A DNA stretch of 6,285 nucleotides from Chloroflexota bacterium (GTDB lineage Bacteria; Chloroflexota; Anaerolineae; Aggregatilineales; Phototrophicaceae): the NCBI GenBank assembly GCA_023392115.1, contig JAEVZT010000597.1, forward strand, positions 1 through 6,285, written 5' to 3'. Every line of letters starts with the position of its first letter. The stretch's first letter is position 1. Below the pieces are notes generated by a model. It did no database searches. It saw nothing but the letters and a program-made list of their open reading frames with translations, and was not told where the DNA came from. This document shows positions 6,142-6,285 of this stretch, piece after piece. Made by a program: the position numbers and the translations under genes.

Positions 6142-6285
6142 TCAGAGCGGTTGGCAAGCCGGGCAATAATGTGTGCCGCGCTGCGCAACGCGAATCTTGT
6201 GAATGGGCTCCCCGCAGCGAAGGCACGGCTCGTCGGCACGGTTGTAGACGTGAAAGTGAAGCTGCGCCGATCCGGTCGTGCCGTC
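6142..6285 (-). CDS. mutM: Fpg/MutM DNA glycosylase, C-terminal zinc-finger end (cut by window edge)
   Basis: The last 47 residues of a formamidopyrimidine-DNA glycosylase, the base-excision enzyme that removes 8-oxoguanine and ring-opened purines and nicks the abasic site. The visible part contains FHVYNRADEPC, then a zinc finger with spacing C-x2-C-x16-C-x2-C (CLRC, then CPAC; residues 21, 24, 41 and 44 of the visible part), and ends CQPL. This is the family's typical C-terminus, including the Arg-Gly-Thr just before the last cysteine pair (R36-T38). The Gly commonly seen before that Arg is Gln here. The catalytic N-terminus (Pro-Glu-Leu-Pro) lies outside the window, so Fpg cannot be strictly separated from a related Nei-type enzyme. 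The next gene starts 15 bases on, suggesting an operon. Confidence 0.9.
   Translation of the reverse strand, partial: DGTTGSAQLHFHVYNRADEPCLRCGEPIHKIRVAQRGTHYCPACQPL

Overview
The window looks like ordinary chromosomal DNA from a GC-rich bacterium. The best guess is Chloroflexota, near class Anaerolineae. That rests on recognised style only: the SecA has an insert ahead of its KREAY-like motif (here RREAY), the aldo/keto reductase has a familiar N-terminus, and several small proteins match no named family. No search was run. There is no sign of phage, insertion sequence, CRISPR array, tRNA or rRNA.

Layout. (1) Positions 1-371, minus strand: the N-terminal third of an aldo/keto reductase that runs off the left edge. 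Its natural start (ATG at 371..369, with a good ribosome binding site) is followed by an in-frame TAG at codon 6, exactly where the family has a leucine. (2) Positions 372-502: a 131-base divergent spacer with an extended -10 promoter reading into secA. (3) Positions 503-5223, plus strand: five tightly spaced genes that probably form one operon. They are secA (941 codons), a 116-residue putative winged-helix protein, two small predicted three-helix membrane proteins (99 and 104 residues) and a metallo-beta-lactamase-fold hydrolase (286 residues). Gaps are 15, -4, 27 and 30 bases. (4) Positions 5233-6285, minus strand: a 297-residue single-pass membrane protein lies 15 bases downstream of the C-terminal end of a Fpg/MutM DNA glycosylase that enters from the right edge. 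The two convergent operons end only 9 bases apart.

How the genes fit together. SecA is the ATPase motor of the Sec export pathway and MutM repairs oxidised guanine; both are housekeeping genes. The three small genes behind secA could be a lineage-specific module (a soluble DNA-binding-like protein plus two membrane proteins that may be diverged copies of each other) or simply co-transcribed neighbours; the sequence cannot tell which. I do not see a clear new defence, mobile or biosynthetic system. The best leads are the interrupted aldo/keto reductase start, the paired small membrane proteins and the internal repeat in the single-pass protein.
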